A stretch of DNA of 64,000 nucleotides, taken from the NCBI RefSeq assembly GCF_003996965.1, contig NZ_QWDM01000014.1, forward strand, positions 91,293-155,292, read 5' to 3'. The notes beneath the pieces were generated by a model. It searched no databases, was not told where the DNA came from, and saw only the letters and a program-made list of their open reading frames with translations. Positions 55,159 through 62,973 of the stretch are shown in pieces. The translations under genes and the position numbers were made by a program. The DNA comes from Flavobacterium cupreum. GTDB taxonomy: Bacteria > Bacteroidota > Bacteroidia > Flavobacteriales > Flavobacteriaceae. Positions within the stretch are counted from its first letter, which is position 1, and each line of letters begins with the position of its first letter.

Positions 55159-55982
55159 CAGGGCGCAAATTTCGTATAAGCATTTTTCAGTTTTTCATCG
55201 TATTTATTGTTTTTATAACCTTCACCATTATATTTCAGGGCAAATTCTGCCCACTTTTTATTTCTTAGGGTGGTGATCAGATTATTTTTCTGGAGGAATA
55301 ATCCAAAAGCTTTCAGGTGTTCTCCTTCATTCAGGTTCATTTTCTGCACAAATTCGTCAATGTCCTTGTAACCAATTGAAACTGCGTTGAATCCCATAAT
55401 CTGGAAAAGTCCCCATGAAGCAGCACAATTTGCCGCATCCCTGAATTTTTTGTCCGGGTTTAAATTAATAGCCTTTTCGAGTCTGTCGTATTCCCCTGCA
55501 CCGCCCACGTAATATTTTCGGGTATATTTTTTATAGAGAATATTTGCCGTGTTGGCATTCACATAAGTTTCGCAGTTGATATTTCTTTTTTCGAGTTCTC
55601 TCCAAAAAACATGACCTTCAAATAAAATTTTCGGTCTTCCGTCTAAAAGAAACCCTTTTCCGTTACTTTCGACGAGATTAACAGCCTTGACGACAGCCAG
55701 TTCCATATTATGGTTGTTGGCAAAATCAATCAGGTTTTGTTCTGAAAGCAATTTAGTATTCGATGAAAACTTATCTTTACTTTTCTCTATAAGCGCCGAC
55801 CAGGTTTTGAGCCCGACGATACCATCTACCACCAGATTGTTTTTAAGCTGAAAATCCTTCACAGCCTTATCGGTTTCAACCCCGAAATAATCAGAAACTA
55901 CAACACTGTAATTAAGTTTTACGAGTAATTCGTTCAGGTAATACACCTCACTTGATTTTACTCCCGATTTTAAAGTTTTCAT
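55158..55982 (-). CDS. N-acetylmuramidase with peptidoglycan-binding domain
   Basis: 274 residues. The N-terminal PG-binding domain (1-68: SEVYYLNELLVKLNYSVVVSDYFGVE, DGIVGLKTWSALIEK) precedes a muramidase domain (DUF3380, about 90-270) with VVKAVNLVESNGKGFLLDGR (likely catalytic Glu), PKILFEGHVFWRELEKR and AASWGLFQIMGFNAVSIGY. There is no obvious signal peptide, so export may be non-Sec or it may be phage-related. No phage genes are near. It is convergent with pheT, with repeats between. Confidence 0.9.
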   Translation of the reverse strand: MKTLKSGVKSSEVYYLNELLVKLNYSVVVSDYFGVETDKAVKDFQLKNNLVVDGIVGLKTWSALIEKSKDKFSSNTKLLSEQNLIDFANNHNMELAVVKAVNLVESNGKGFLLDGRPKILFEGHVFWRELEKRNINCETYVNANTANILYKKYTRKYYVGGAGEYDRLEKAINLNPDKKFRDAANCAASWGLFQIMGFNAVSIGYKDIDEFVQKMNLNEGEHLKAFGLFLQKNNLITTLRNKKWAEFALKYNGEGYKNNKYDEKLKNAYTKFAP

Positions 55983-56379
55983 AACCTTTTGTTTTAGTAT
56001 ACGTTTAGGAAGGCTTTTAAAATCAAAAAATCAGTTCCCTTCCACTTTTTTAAAGAATTTTTATTGCTCCGGAACTTCCAGGCAGCTCATCCTGAAGAGT
56101 TTGTTACGGCATAATTTAACAATTCAAAGCTTTACACTTTTACAGGTGTATTTCTAAAGTTCAGCCCGTCTCCTTTGTCAATAAAATTGAACCCTGTAAA
56201 ATTATATTTTTATAAATTGCTAAATAACAGCATTTTGACCCAATTTTTTTAATAATTTTACTTATAAAAAAAGGGTGATTATACCCTTGTACAGCTTTTT
56301 CATTTAAAATAATTTTGTCAGAATCATTTTCAAAACCACTAATAAATTTTAACCAATATTTTTTAAACTAAAAAAAATC
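55983..56379. other. 397-bp intergenic region with a promoter
   Basis: No gene seen. It holds an AAGGGT/ACCCTT hairpin (near 56270-56287) and the promoter at 56287-56317 (separate entry). Confidence 0.5.
56287..56317 (+). promoter_or_regulatory. Promoter TTG-N20-TAATTTTG of the HK/RR cluster
   Basis: A -33 TTG (56287-56289) and -7 TAATTTTG (56310-56317) with 20-nt spacing. The first ATG is 62 nt downstream, a longer leader than at most genes here. The hairpin around 56270-56287 overlaps the -33 and could be an operator. Confidence 0.7.
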
Positions 56380-56820
56380 ATGAAAAACCTTTGCGAAAAA
56401 CCAAGCCAGTTGATTACAAAAGAATTCGCCAAAGAGCTGAATTTGAATTACACTCATAAAAGATCAAAGCTAATTCACAAATCAACTAAAAGAGAAGATG
56501 CAAATGCCATATGGTATTCACTGGAAGCTTTAGAAAGCTATATAAATTATATCAAAACCCATGGAGCCGATACAGGATATGAAGTGGACGGAATCCGCTT
56601 TTATTTCGGCGTATATCCGGATGATGAAAAACATGGTGAAAAAGCCGGCTTAACCACTTTATTTTTGGCTGCAACAGGAAAAAAGGCAGCATCAGCAGCA
56701 GAAGCTTCCAATCAGATACAAAGTTTTGTAATGGCAAAAGAAGATTCATCTGCCGATATCGAGAGCCTGGACCCAATGAATTATGGCAACATAGGCAGAC
56801 CGCCTAGCATTATATACTAA
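56380..56820 (+). CDS. Unknown protein, first gene of the HK/RR cluster
   Basis: 146 residues, soluble, no signal. Features: an N-terminal basic helix-rich part (ITKEFAKELNLNYTHKRSKLIHKSTKRE-like, split by residues), YSLEALESYINYIKTHG, VDGIRFYFGVYPDDEKHGEKAGLTTLFLAATGKK, and a low-complexity tail with SSADIESLDPMNYGNIGRPP. No family is recognised. It is followed 9 bp later by a seven-helix protein and then by a histidine kinase and response regulator, so it is probably part of their operon. Confidence 0.75.
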   Translation: MKNLCEKPSQLITKEFAKELNLNYTHKRSKLIHKSTKREDANAIWYSLEALESYINYIKTHGADTGYEVDGIRFYFGVYPDDEKHGEKAGLTTLFLAATGKKAASAAEASNQIQSFVMAKEDSSADIESLDPMNYGNIGRPPSIIY

Positions 56821-56829
56821 ATACACATT

Positions 56830-57477
56830 ATGTTTGAATTTTTAAGATCGTATATCGTCTGTCTGGCTTTATTATCCGGAATCATCGGATTGATTTCCCT
56901 GCATAAACTTCCTGGTAATAAAGCTAAATTTTTAGTACTTTTAATCTGGTTTTCAGTATTAACTGAAATAGTTGGGTATTTCTTTACACAATGGACGGGC
57001 CTGTTGAATTATTATGTTTATAATTTTTACATGTTCGTCAGTTTTTCCGCCTATATACTATTACTTCGAAGTCTATTACAAAAACAAACCAACAGAATTT
57101 CGGCTGTACTATTTTTAATTTTATTTTTAATTTCTCTTTTTTTAAATATTTTATATTTCAGAAAAGACATCAATCATTCGTTTACGTACAGTTTTGCAGT
57201 AGGAGTTATAGTCGTTATGATGCTTTCCTGCCTGTATCTGGTAGAGATTTTCAATTCAAACAAAATATTAAATTTTAAAAAATCGGTATTTTTCTGGTAT
57301 ATCCTGGGCATACTTGTTTTTCATGTTCCCGTTCTGCCCTTTATGCTCGCCATAAAGTGGTTCTTAATTAAACAAGATGAGTCTATATTTAGTCTCGTCC
57401 TGTTTATTTTAAATTTTTTAGCACATAGTTGTTACATAATCGGATTTGTATGGAGCGAAAAGAAATACAATTATTAG
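56830..57477 (+). CDS. Unknown seven-helix membrane protein
   Basis: 215 residues with seven hydrophobic segments (for example IVCLALLSGIIGLISL, FLVLLIWFSVLTEIVGYFF, VLFLILFLISLFLNILYF, FVWYILG-like and LVLFILNFLAHSCYIIGFVW). No known family. It resembles a sensory or transporter-like 7-TM module, and the 28-nt overlap with the following histidine kinase gene (57450) suggests it feeds that kinase. No extended periplasmic domain is present. Confidence 0.78.
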   Translation: MFEFLRSYIVCLALLSGIIGLISLHKLPGNKAKFLVLLIWFSVLTEIVGYFFTQWTGLLNYYVYNFYMFVSFSAYILLLRSLLQKQTNRISAVLFLILFLISLFLNILYFRKDINHSFTYSFAVGVIVVMMLSCLYLVEIFNSNKILNFKKSVFFWYILGILVFHVPVLPFMLAIKWFLIKQDESIFSLVLFILNFLAHSCYIIGFVWSEKKYNY

Positions 57478-58247
57478 TTATTTCGTTAGGTATCGTATTT
57501 TTTACTTTACTGGTTACGCTGCTTGTCATTTTTTTTTATTTCCTGAAAAAAAAGAACAACTATCTGGTGGAAAAAATGGAATCTGAAATGTATTTCCAGT
57601 CGGAATTGGTCAAGACCCGAATTGAAATTAAAGATCAGACCCTTTCTGAAATAAGCAAGGAACTGCATGACAATATTGGCCAGATTGTGTCCGTGGGCAT
57701 TATGCAGCTCAATATGTACATACAGAACGGTCAGCCCGTTAAAAGCAAGGAACTCACCGATCTCAAAGACGTCTTAGCCAAGTCACTGGATGAAATCAGA
57801 ATTTTATCCCGAATAATAAACAAAGACAACTTACTGGAAACCAATTTTATAGAAGCCATAAAACAAGATCTGGAACGTATCAGAAAGCTAAAACATATAC
57901 AGTATGCTTATAATTTTAAAGGAGAAATACCAAAGATTAACGAAGGCCATGATTTGTTTATCTACCGAATTTTTCAGGAAGCCCTGCACAATAGTCTAAA
58001 ACATTCACACAGTGATTTATATGAGGTGAATATTACAACGACCACAACGCTTTTTCAATTGAAAATGAAGGATTTCGGAATTGGTTACGATACCAAAAAA
58101 ATCAATTCCGGTATAGGATTAAACAACATGAAATTGAGAGCTAAACTAATTGGTGCCACACTAATTATCGAATCAAACCAATCCGGAACAAGTATAGTAT
58201 TAGAATATCCATTAACCCCACCCGATGAAAACAATAGCGAAGAATAA
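57450..58247 (+). CDS. NarX/LytS-type sensor histidine kinase
   Basis: 265 residues from the ATG at 57450 (MERKEIQLLVISLG). One N-terminal membrane segment (about 7-31), then a HisKA_3 domain with the phosphorylated His73 in EISKELHDNIGQIVSVGIMQL, and a HATPase domain: RIFQEALHNSLKHS (N box), KDFGIGYD (G1), SGIGLNNMKLRAKLIGATL (G2). There is no sensor domain of its own, so the 7-TM protein upstream is a plausible sensor. The frame is also open from a TTG at 57429, which I reject. It overlaps the regulator gene by 23 nt. Confidence 0.93.
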   Translation: MERKEIQLLVISLGIVFFTLLVTLLVIFFYFLKKKNNYLVEKMESEMYFQSELVKTRIEIKDQTLSEISKELHDNIGQIVSVGIMQLNMYIQNGQPVKSKELTDLKDVLAKSLDEIRILSRIINKDNLLETNFIEAIKQDLERIRKLKHIQYAYNFKGEIPKINEGHDLFIYRIFQEALHNSLKHSHSDLYEVNITTTTTLFQLKMKDFGIGYDTKKINSGIGLNNMKLRAKLIGATLIIESNQSGTSIVLEYPLTPPDENNSEE

Positions 58248-58875
58248 AATTATTATTGTTGACGATCACTTGCTATTCTCCCAGTCCTTACAGCTCCTGA
58301 TCAATAATTTTAAAGAATTTGAAGTGGTCAACCGCTTCGAAAATGGTAAAGTTTTTATAAATTATCTTCAGGAAAACGCCGATTCAGAAGTCGATTTAAT
58401 TTTACTGGATGTAAATATGCCTGTGTTGGATGGTGTTGAAACAATGAAATGGATCAAAGAAAACAGGCCTTCCCTAAAAGTTATCGCACTGTCTGTAAAT
58501 GACGATGAAGAAATCATTATCAGGATGATTACCAATGGCGCCAAAGGCTACCTGCTGAAAGACACTTCGCCCGAAATATTCAAAGAAGCCATGTGCTGTG
58601 TCATTGAAAAAGGCTTTTACTTCACCGAATTGGTTTCCGGAATGCTGGTCAAAAAAGCGAATGACGATTCTAAAAAAATCAGCTTAAAAGAAAAAGAAAT
58701 CGTTTTCATACGACATGCCTGCAGCGAGAAAACCTATAAGGAAATCGCCTCTGAAATGTGCCTGAGCCCTAAAACAATTGATGGCTACAGGGAGTGTCTG
58801 TTCGATAAACTCGAAATCAAAACCCGTATCGGTTTGGTTTTATATGCCATTAAACATAAAATTGTCCTGGTATAA
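58225..58875 (+). CDS. NarL/FixJ-type response regulator
   Basis: 216 residues. Receiver domain (1-125): Asp13-Asp14 acidic pair, phospho-acceptor Asp62 in LILLDVNMPVLDG, and the KGYLLKD lysine. A LuxR-type HTH (about 150-210) reads LSPKTIDGYRECLFDKLEIKT. Its activity is probably controlled by the kinase encoded just upstream. Targets are unknown; they might include its own operon. Confidence 0.95.
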   Translation: MKTIAKNKIIIVDDHLLFSQSLQLLINNFKEFEVVNRFENGKVFINYLQENADSEVDLILLDVNMPVLDGVETMKWIKENRPSLKVIALSVNDDEEIIIRMITNGAKGYLLKDTSPEIFKEAMCCVIEKGFYFTELVSGMLVKKANDDSKKISLKEKEIVFIRHACSEKTYKEIASEMCLSPKTIDGYRECLFDKLEIKTRIGLVLYAIKHKIVLV

Positions 58876-58883
58876 GGCCCTGT

Positions 58884-59648
58884 TTATCTGAATTCAATCA
58901 ATTTGTCATTCGGTAAATCATATTCATATAATTTCCTGTTTTCGCTGTCCAGATACAGCCACTGGATGATACTGGTACGATTTTCGAATTCGTTGGAAAT
59001 TCCTAAAACCGTGTAGGAACGTCCGTCCTTTTGACGGTCTTCTATCGAATAGACGAACTGTGTATCAGGATTCTGCAGGTGTACTTTTACAAGGTCTTTT
59101 TTAGAATTGGCTAAATAATATTCTACCTGAGTGTAGAGATAATCCTTGAAATCCTTAGTATATTCCTCGTCTTCTGCCCAATAAAACTTAATGGGTTTGG
59201 TGTATTTTTTCTTAAATAAACTAACTTTTCCGTTTTTTACTTTTTCAGCGTTTATAAGCCACTCGGTAAAATCAAGTTTTTCTCCCTCACCTGCTATATA
59301 AGTAGAATCCATTTTCCAGGTAATTTTTAGGATGTCACCTCTGTTGAACTGATCAGAACCTTCAAAATTAGTCTGCAGTGCCACCACTTCATTTCCTTTT
59401 TTTATGGTAAATAAAGCATAGTCGCCGTTCGCATCATAATCTACATATTCAACTTGATCAGCGTACTGCTCGCCTTTATTGAGTCTTTCATCGGGCCGTA
59501 TGGCACTAAAAACATTTACTTCTTCGGGAATCACAGCAATATTTTCAGAAGTAACACCCGTACTATTATTTGATTTTTTTGGAACTGAAGTTTTTTTATC
59601 CGTACACGAAAATAATAACAGAAGTGAAGCTAAAAGAAAGTATCTCAT
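58884..59648 (-). CDS. Putative lipoprotein with SH3-like C-terminal part
   Basis: 254 residues. Lipoprotein signal with Cys15 (FLLASLLLLFSCTDKKTS). The mature region has EVNVFSAIRPDERLNKGEQYADQVEYVDYDANG and KKGNEVVALQTNF, then a second domain with SIEDRQKDGRSYTVLGISNEF. I do not recognise a named family. It is convergent with the response regulator, so it is a separate unit. Confidence 0.8.
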   Translation of the reverse strand: MRYFLLASLLLLFSCTDKKTSVPKKSNNSTGVTSENIAVIPEEVNVFSAIRPDERLNKGEQYADQVEYVDYDANGDYALFTIKKGNEVVALQTNFEGSDQFNRGDILKITWKMDSTYIAGEGEKLDFTEWLINAEKVKNGKVSLFKKKYTKPIKFYWAEDEEYTKDFKDYLYTQVEYYLANSKKDLVKVHLQNPDTQFVYSIEDRQKDGRSYTVLGISNEFENRTSIIQWLYLDSENRKLYEYDLPNDKLIEFR

Positions 59649-59684
59649 TGTGGCGTTTAGTTAAGCGGTTTTGAAAAAGTAAAT

Positions 59685-60197
59685 TTAATAAGTTATCGCG
59701 GCAAAAATGGGATGACCTTCAATTTTATTTCTTCCGTTTAAAAAAGAAAGCTCCATCAGAAAATTAAACTGAATAATTTCGCCACCAAGTTTCTGTACTA
59801 ATTCTGCCAGCGCTTTTGCCGTTCCTCCTGTAGCCAGAACATCATCGTGAATCAAAACCCTGTCTCCTTTTTGAATCGCATCTGCATGTATCTCCAGTGC
59901 ATCAGTACCGTATTCCAAATCATAAGAAGCCGAAATAGTAGTAAACGGAAGCTTTTTAGGTTTACGCGCCGGGACAAAACCCGCATTTAATTCCTGAGCC
60001 AGTAACATCCCGAAGAAAAAACCGCGGCTTTCTGCTCCTATTACCTTATCAATACGCTGGCCGTTTAAAGAGGCCACTAAAATAGACAGGCATTCTTTTC
60101 TCGCAATCGGGTCATTTAAGAGCGGGGTGATATCTTTAAACAAAATTCCTTCTTTAGGAAAGTCCTGAATATCACGTATATAATTTTTAATCTGCAT
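59685..60197 (-). CDS. apt: Adenine phosphoribosyltransferase
   Basis: 170 residues, standard length. It makes AMP from adenine and PRPP. The PRPP loop is RVLIHDDVLATGGTAKALAELV and the adenine-loop region KVIGAESRGFFFGMLLAQE. The start IKNYIRDIQDFPKEGILFKDITPLL is family-typical. It stands divergent from the tRNA-Arg gene, outside the accessory region. Confidence 0.97.
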   Translation of the reverse strand: MQIKNYIRDIQDFPKEGILFKDITPLLNDPIARKECLSILVASLNGQRIDKVIGAESRGFFFGMLLAQELNAGFVPARKPKKLPFTTISASYDLEYGTDALEIHADAIQKGDRVLIHDDVLATGGTAKALAELVQKLGGEIIQFNFLMELSFLNGRNKIEGHPIFAAITY

Positions 60198-60225
60198 TTT
60201 TTTTTATTTTTATGTTATTTTTCCC

Positions 60226-60255
60226 TTGTTTATCTCACATTTATCTCTATCTTTG
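60226..60255 (+). promoter_or_regulatory. Promoter of tRNA-Arg, TTG-N19-TATCTTTG
   Basis: A -33 TTG (60226-60228) and -7 TATCTTTG (60248-60255) at the consensus spacing of 19. The tRNA 5' end is 54 nt downstream, implying a processed leader. Confidence 0.85.
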
Positions 60256-60309
60256 CACCCGCAAACAGCGTTCATCAAAGCTACGAAAATTAGCTTAATG
60301 AAAAAAACT

Positions 60310-60383
60310 GGCCTCGTGGCGCAACTGAATAGCGCACTTGATTACGGCTCAAGAGGTTACTGGTTTGAATCCAGTCGAGGTCA
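60310..60383 (+). tRNA. tRNA-Arg (ACG)
   Basis: 74-nt cloverleaf: acceptor GGCCTCG paired with CGAGGTC (one G-T), D stem GCGC/GCGC, anticodon stem CTTGA/TCAAG with loop TTACGGC (anticodon ACG), T stem ACTGG/CCAGT with loop TTTGAAT. Discriminator A at 60383; the CCA is not encoded. The 3' end (60349-60383) also codes, in antisense, for the C-terminus of a serine recombinase. Confidence 0.95.
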
Positions 60384-61899
60384 CTACTCGGGACAAAAGA
60401 AAAATATCATCTTTTGTCCCGTTTTTTTTTGCCCGTAATCTATTGTTTACCAGATAGATACAGTTGACCATTTCATTGACTCGGGCGGTGCGGATTTTCT
60501 TTTCTTCAAATGTGAAATTTTCGGGAAAAATTAAACCAATTAATTCTCTAGAATCAGCTAAAGTCCCACCATCAAAGGCTTCACCTAGCTTTAAAAGGTT
60601 TTCCAATCCAGTCGTCGTTAAATGCTCTATACTCGCCCTGTCGTCCTCTACATTTCCAATGCCTTTTTCCAACTTACTGATAATTGCATTGTACTCAATT
60701 TTCATAAGATTGTAATCTTCAGCATCGATTTTCTCGGTAACTAATAAATTTCTGGCCACAGATAATTTCTTTTCATAAACTGCAATCTGCTCGAGGGACT
60801 TCTTTTTTTCACCGGCTATTACTCCAGTATGCTCTCTATAACCTTCAAGCAGAACCGCGGTATATAGCTTCTTAACTTCCTCTAAAGGTTTAAATTTATT
60901 TAAATGTTCTTTAAAAATCTTGTTAGCTATTTCAGAATTCACTCTCCATTTACATACTTTATCACAGTGATAATAGTAGTAATATTTATTCCTTCCTTTA
61001 CATTTACTTCCTGTTAACTTCTGACCGCATTTTGGGCAGAGAAAAAAACCGCGCAAAGGAAAATTCTCAATAGTTTTAATTTTTGGCCGGTAGGTTCTTG
61101 CTTTACTATCAAGAACGTCTTGAACCCGATAAAATAACCCCTCACTGATAATTGGCTCGTGCTGTCCATTGACCCATCTCTCCTCTTCATCTCTATACTT
61201 AGGAACAACTATCTTTCCGCAATAAAGAGGATTCCTTATGATAAGCCATAAGTTATTCTTAGAGATAGCAAAGCCTTTCTCTTTCGCCATTTGATAAATA
61301 GATTCAGTACTGAAAATATTTTTAGCAATCTGTTCAAAGATCCAAATAACCTTTACAGCTTTATCCGGTACAATGGCGATATACTTTTTCCCATCCTCTG
61401 TTATTTTATTGGCGTATCCATAAGGAGCCATTCCCATATGCCTTCCCTCCTTCTTGCCACGTCTAAGCCCCTGAAAGGTATTTAGTGCTCTTCGGTCATT
61501 TTCAACCTCAGGCGCAGCCAGATAAAAAGCCAACATCATTTTGTTTTCCGGAACACTCAGGTCAAGTGGCTGTTCTATAGCCTGCGGCTCTACACCCAGT
61601 TTTCTTAAAACATTGATCATTTGGTAAGCATCACCTGCATTACGGCTGAACCTGTCCCACTTCATAAAAAGAACCAGATTAATTTTATTTTTATATTTCT
61701 TCACATCAGCTAGGAATTTTTTCCATTGAGGCCTGTTAAAAGTCTTTGCTGAATGATCTTCATAAATTACATTACGTATCTGTATTTGGTTTATGCTGCA
61801 ATATTTCCTTAGCATTTCTTCCTGATTACGCTGGGAGAAGCCTTTCTCTGCCTGCTCGTCAGTACTTACTCTGATGTATAAATCCGCTATCTTGCTCAT
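60349..61899 (-). CDS. Large serine recombinase (integrase) running into tRNA-Arg
   Basis: 516 residues. Catalytic Ser12 in LYIRVSTDEQAEKGF, then the resolvase domain to about 150 (LFMKWDRFSRNAGDAY). A recombinase domain (about 165-280), zinc ribbon (CPKCGQKL, CDKVCKW, about 293-330) and a long coiled coil (about 360-430) follow. The last residues (SRVVTSTGFKPVTS) are encoded by the antisense of the tRNA 3' end, and those just before by the tRNA terminator. The element seems to have integrated at the tRNA gene. Site-specific serine recombinases of this size insert or excise elements without a DNA-synthesis step. Confidence 0.93.
   Translation of the reverse strand: MSKIADLYIRVSTDEQAEKGFSQRNQEEMLRKYCSINQIQIRNVIYEDHSAKTFNRPQWKKFLADVKKYKNKINLVLFMKWDRFSRNAGDAYQMINVLRKLGVEPQAIEQPLDLSVPENKMMLAFYLAAPEVENDRRALNTFQGLRRGKKEGRHMGMAPYGYANKITEDGKKYIAIVPDKAVKVIWIFEQIAKNIFSTESIYQMAKEKGFAISKNNLWLIIRNPLYCGKIVVPKYRDEEERWVNGQHEPIISEGLFYRVQDVLDSKARTYRPKIKTIENFPLRGFFLCPKCGQKLTGSKCKGRNKYYYYYHCDKVCKWRVNSEIANKIFKEHLNKFKPLEEVKKLYTAVLLEGYREHTGVIAGEKKKSLEQIAVYEKKLSVARNLLVTEKIDAEDYNLMKIEYNAIISKLEKGIGNVEDDRASIEHLTTTGLENLLKLGEAFDGGTLADSRELIGLIFPENFTFEEKKIRTARVNEMVNCIYLVNNRLRAKKNGTKDDIFLLSRVVTSTGFKPVTS
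60389..60430 (+). terminator. Terminator of tRNA-Arg
   Basis: Stem CGGGACAAAAG/CTTTTGTCCCG (60389-60399 and 60411-60421) followed by a T-run through about 60430. It sits inside the antisense recombinase frame. Confidence 0.9.
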
Positions 61900-62066
61900 T
61901 TTGTTTTATTTAAATGTTTCAACACAGCGATATTAGCAATTATTCTTAAGAAATACAAGATTTCCTCTGCCTGTTCAATAGTAACATCTAACCCCTCAGA
62001 TCGAAGCATTTGTAAAGCTTTTTCGGGGGTCAACTTTGAATTACTGTAGTCAATATCTTTCTCCAT
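61896..62066 (-). CDS. 56-residue protein coupled to the recombinase
   Basis: ATG at 62066: MEKDIDYSNSKLTPEKALQM, then LRSEGLDVTIEQAEEILYFL, ending RIIANIAVLKHLNKTK. Its TGA overlaps the ATG of the recombinase (ATGA), so translation is coupled. It is a plausible helical protein and resembles small genes that precede recombinases in Bacteroidota elements, but I know no function. It could be a recombination directionality or regulatory protein; that is inference. Confidence 0.7.
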   Translation of the reverse strand: MEKDIDYSNSKLTPEKALQMLRSEGLDVTIEQAEEILYFLRIIANIAVLKHLNKTK

Positions 62067-62235
62067 AGTTTTACTCTTTAAAAATTCATAAAAAGTAATT
62101 TAAATGCAAAAATGTTTGAAATTTAAATAGCAACAGTACTTGTCCTTAAAAGGAAGTCTATTTCTGACTTGATTCTTTTGAGTCTGAGAATAATTAAAGT
62201 AAATACTTAAAAGAAAAAGTTTTGGTTGATCTGGG

Positions 62236-62533
62236 TATTCCGGAGCAAAGTGGTTCTTCGTCAATTTTGGTGATCTGAATCGAATTTGGCAACGCCATTT
62301 TTATAGTCGATTAAACTAGCCTGTGACTTGTCTGCTCAGATATGGAGATAGTCAAGGCATTATTAACAGAAGCGTAATTTTTTAATAGATTGTTAGCATA
62401 AAAATTAAAACTGAAATTATCAACTATTTGAGTATTAACAATCCCTTTTGACAACGAACTTGGCTTTATCCTTTCACCAAAATTGACGAAGAACCACTTT
62501 GTAGCGGAATCGTGGAGACCTTTGTAGCGGAAT
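62236..62533. mobile_element. Non-autonomous IS21-like remnant (MITE-like)
   Basis: A perfect 28-bp inverted repeat (62246-62273 and 62474-62501, starting CAAAGTGGTTCTTCGTCAAT) flanks about 200 bp. Outside it, ATTCCGGAG at the left and CGGAATCG with a second CTTTGTAGCGGAAT copy (62518-62533) at the right recall IS21-type multiple terminal repeats. A 76-residue minus-strand frame across it (62311-62541) looks like a read-through of the ends, not a gene. No transposase is present. Confidence 0.6.
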
Positions 62534-62541
62534 ATCCACAT

Positions 62542-62973
62542 ACCTTAAGCAGAAATTGTGATGAGTACCACATGAGTCTTGCTAATTTATTCGATTGCTA
62601 ATATTCTAAAGAATCAAATTATTGAAAAAGATAGAAAATTTCCAGACTATCATATTTTATTGAAATAATTTCTAACAAACAAGGACAGATTTTAATTTAT
62701 GAAGAAGTATTTGTATTTAAAGTCACAAGCCCACATCGATTTTGTGTAGTTTCAGTAATTTAAAAAATTGCTTAAAGTTTTGTATTTACCGAAGCAATAA
62801 AAATAAGCATGGTAAGTACCATTTGCGTAGCGTTTAAATGAGAGCATTGGGATTCCAATCTACCTCCACCATTTCAATAAATACAAACTTAACACACTTA
62901 TTTTAAAGTAAAAGTCGTTAATTGCAACAGAGTTAAAACAATACTATTTCTAAACCGATCCTACCAGCGATAA
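62542..62973. other. Gene-free 432-bp stretch of the accessory region
   Basis: No gene is supported. Sequence is AT-rich. A short TACCTCCACCA word near 62861-62871 recalls a tRNA/tmRNA 3' end but no cloverleaf can be built. Confidence 0.5.

Noticed and set aside
55158..55982. Prophage endolysin
   Set aside because: No holin, tail or capsid genes are near, so phage origin is not supported.
60226..60438. 70-residue plus-strand frame across tRNA-Arg
   Set aside because: It overlaps the promoter and the tRNA gene; the RNA gene explains the sequence.
62311..62541. 76-residue frame in the IS-like remnant
   Set aside because: It reads through the terminal repeats and shows no coding pattern.
62845..62871. 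GGGATTCCAATC...CTCCACCA word resembling a tRNA/tmRNA 3' end
   Set aside because: No acceptor or T arm pairs can be formed and no 5' half is found.
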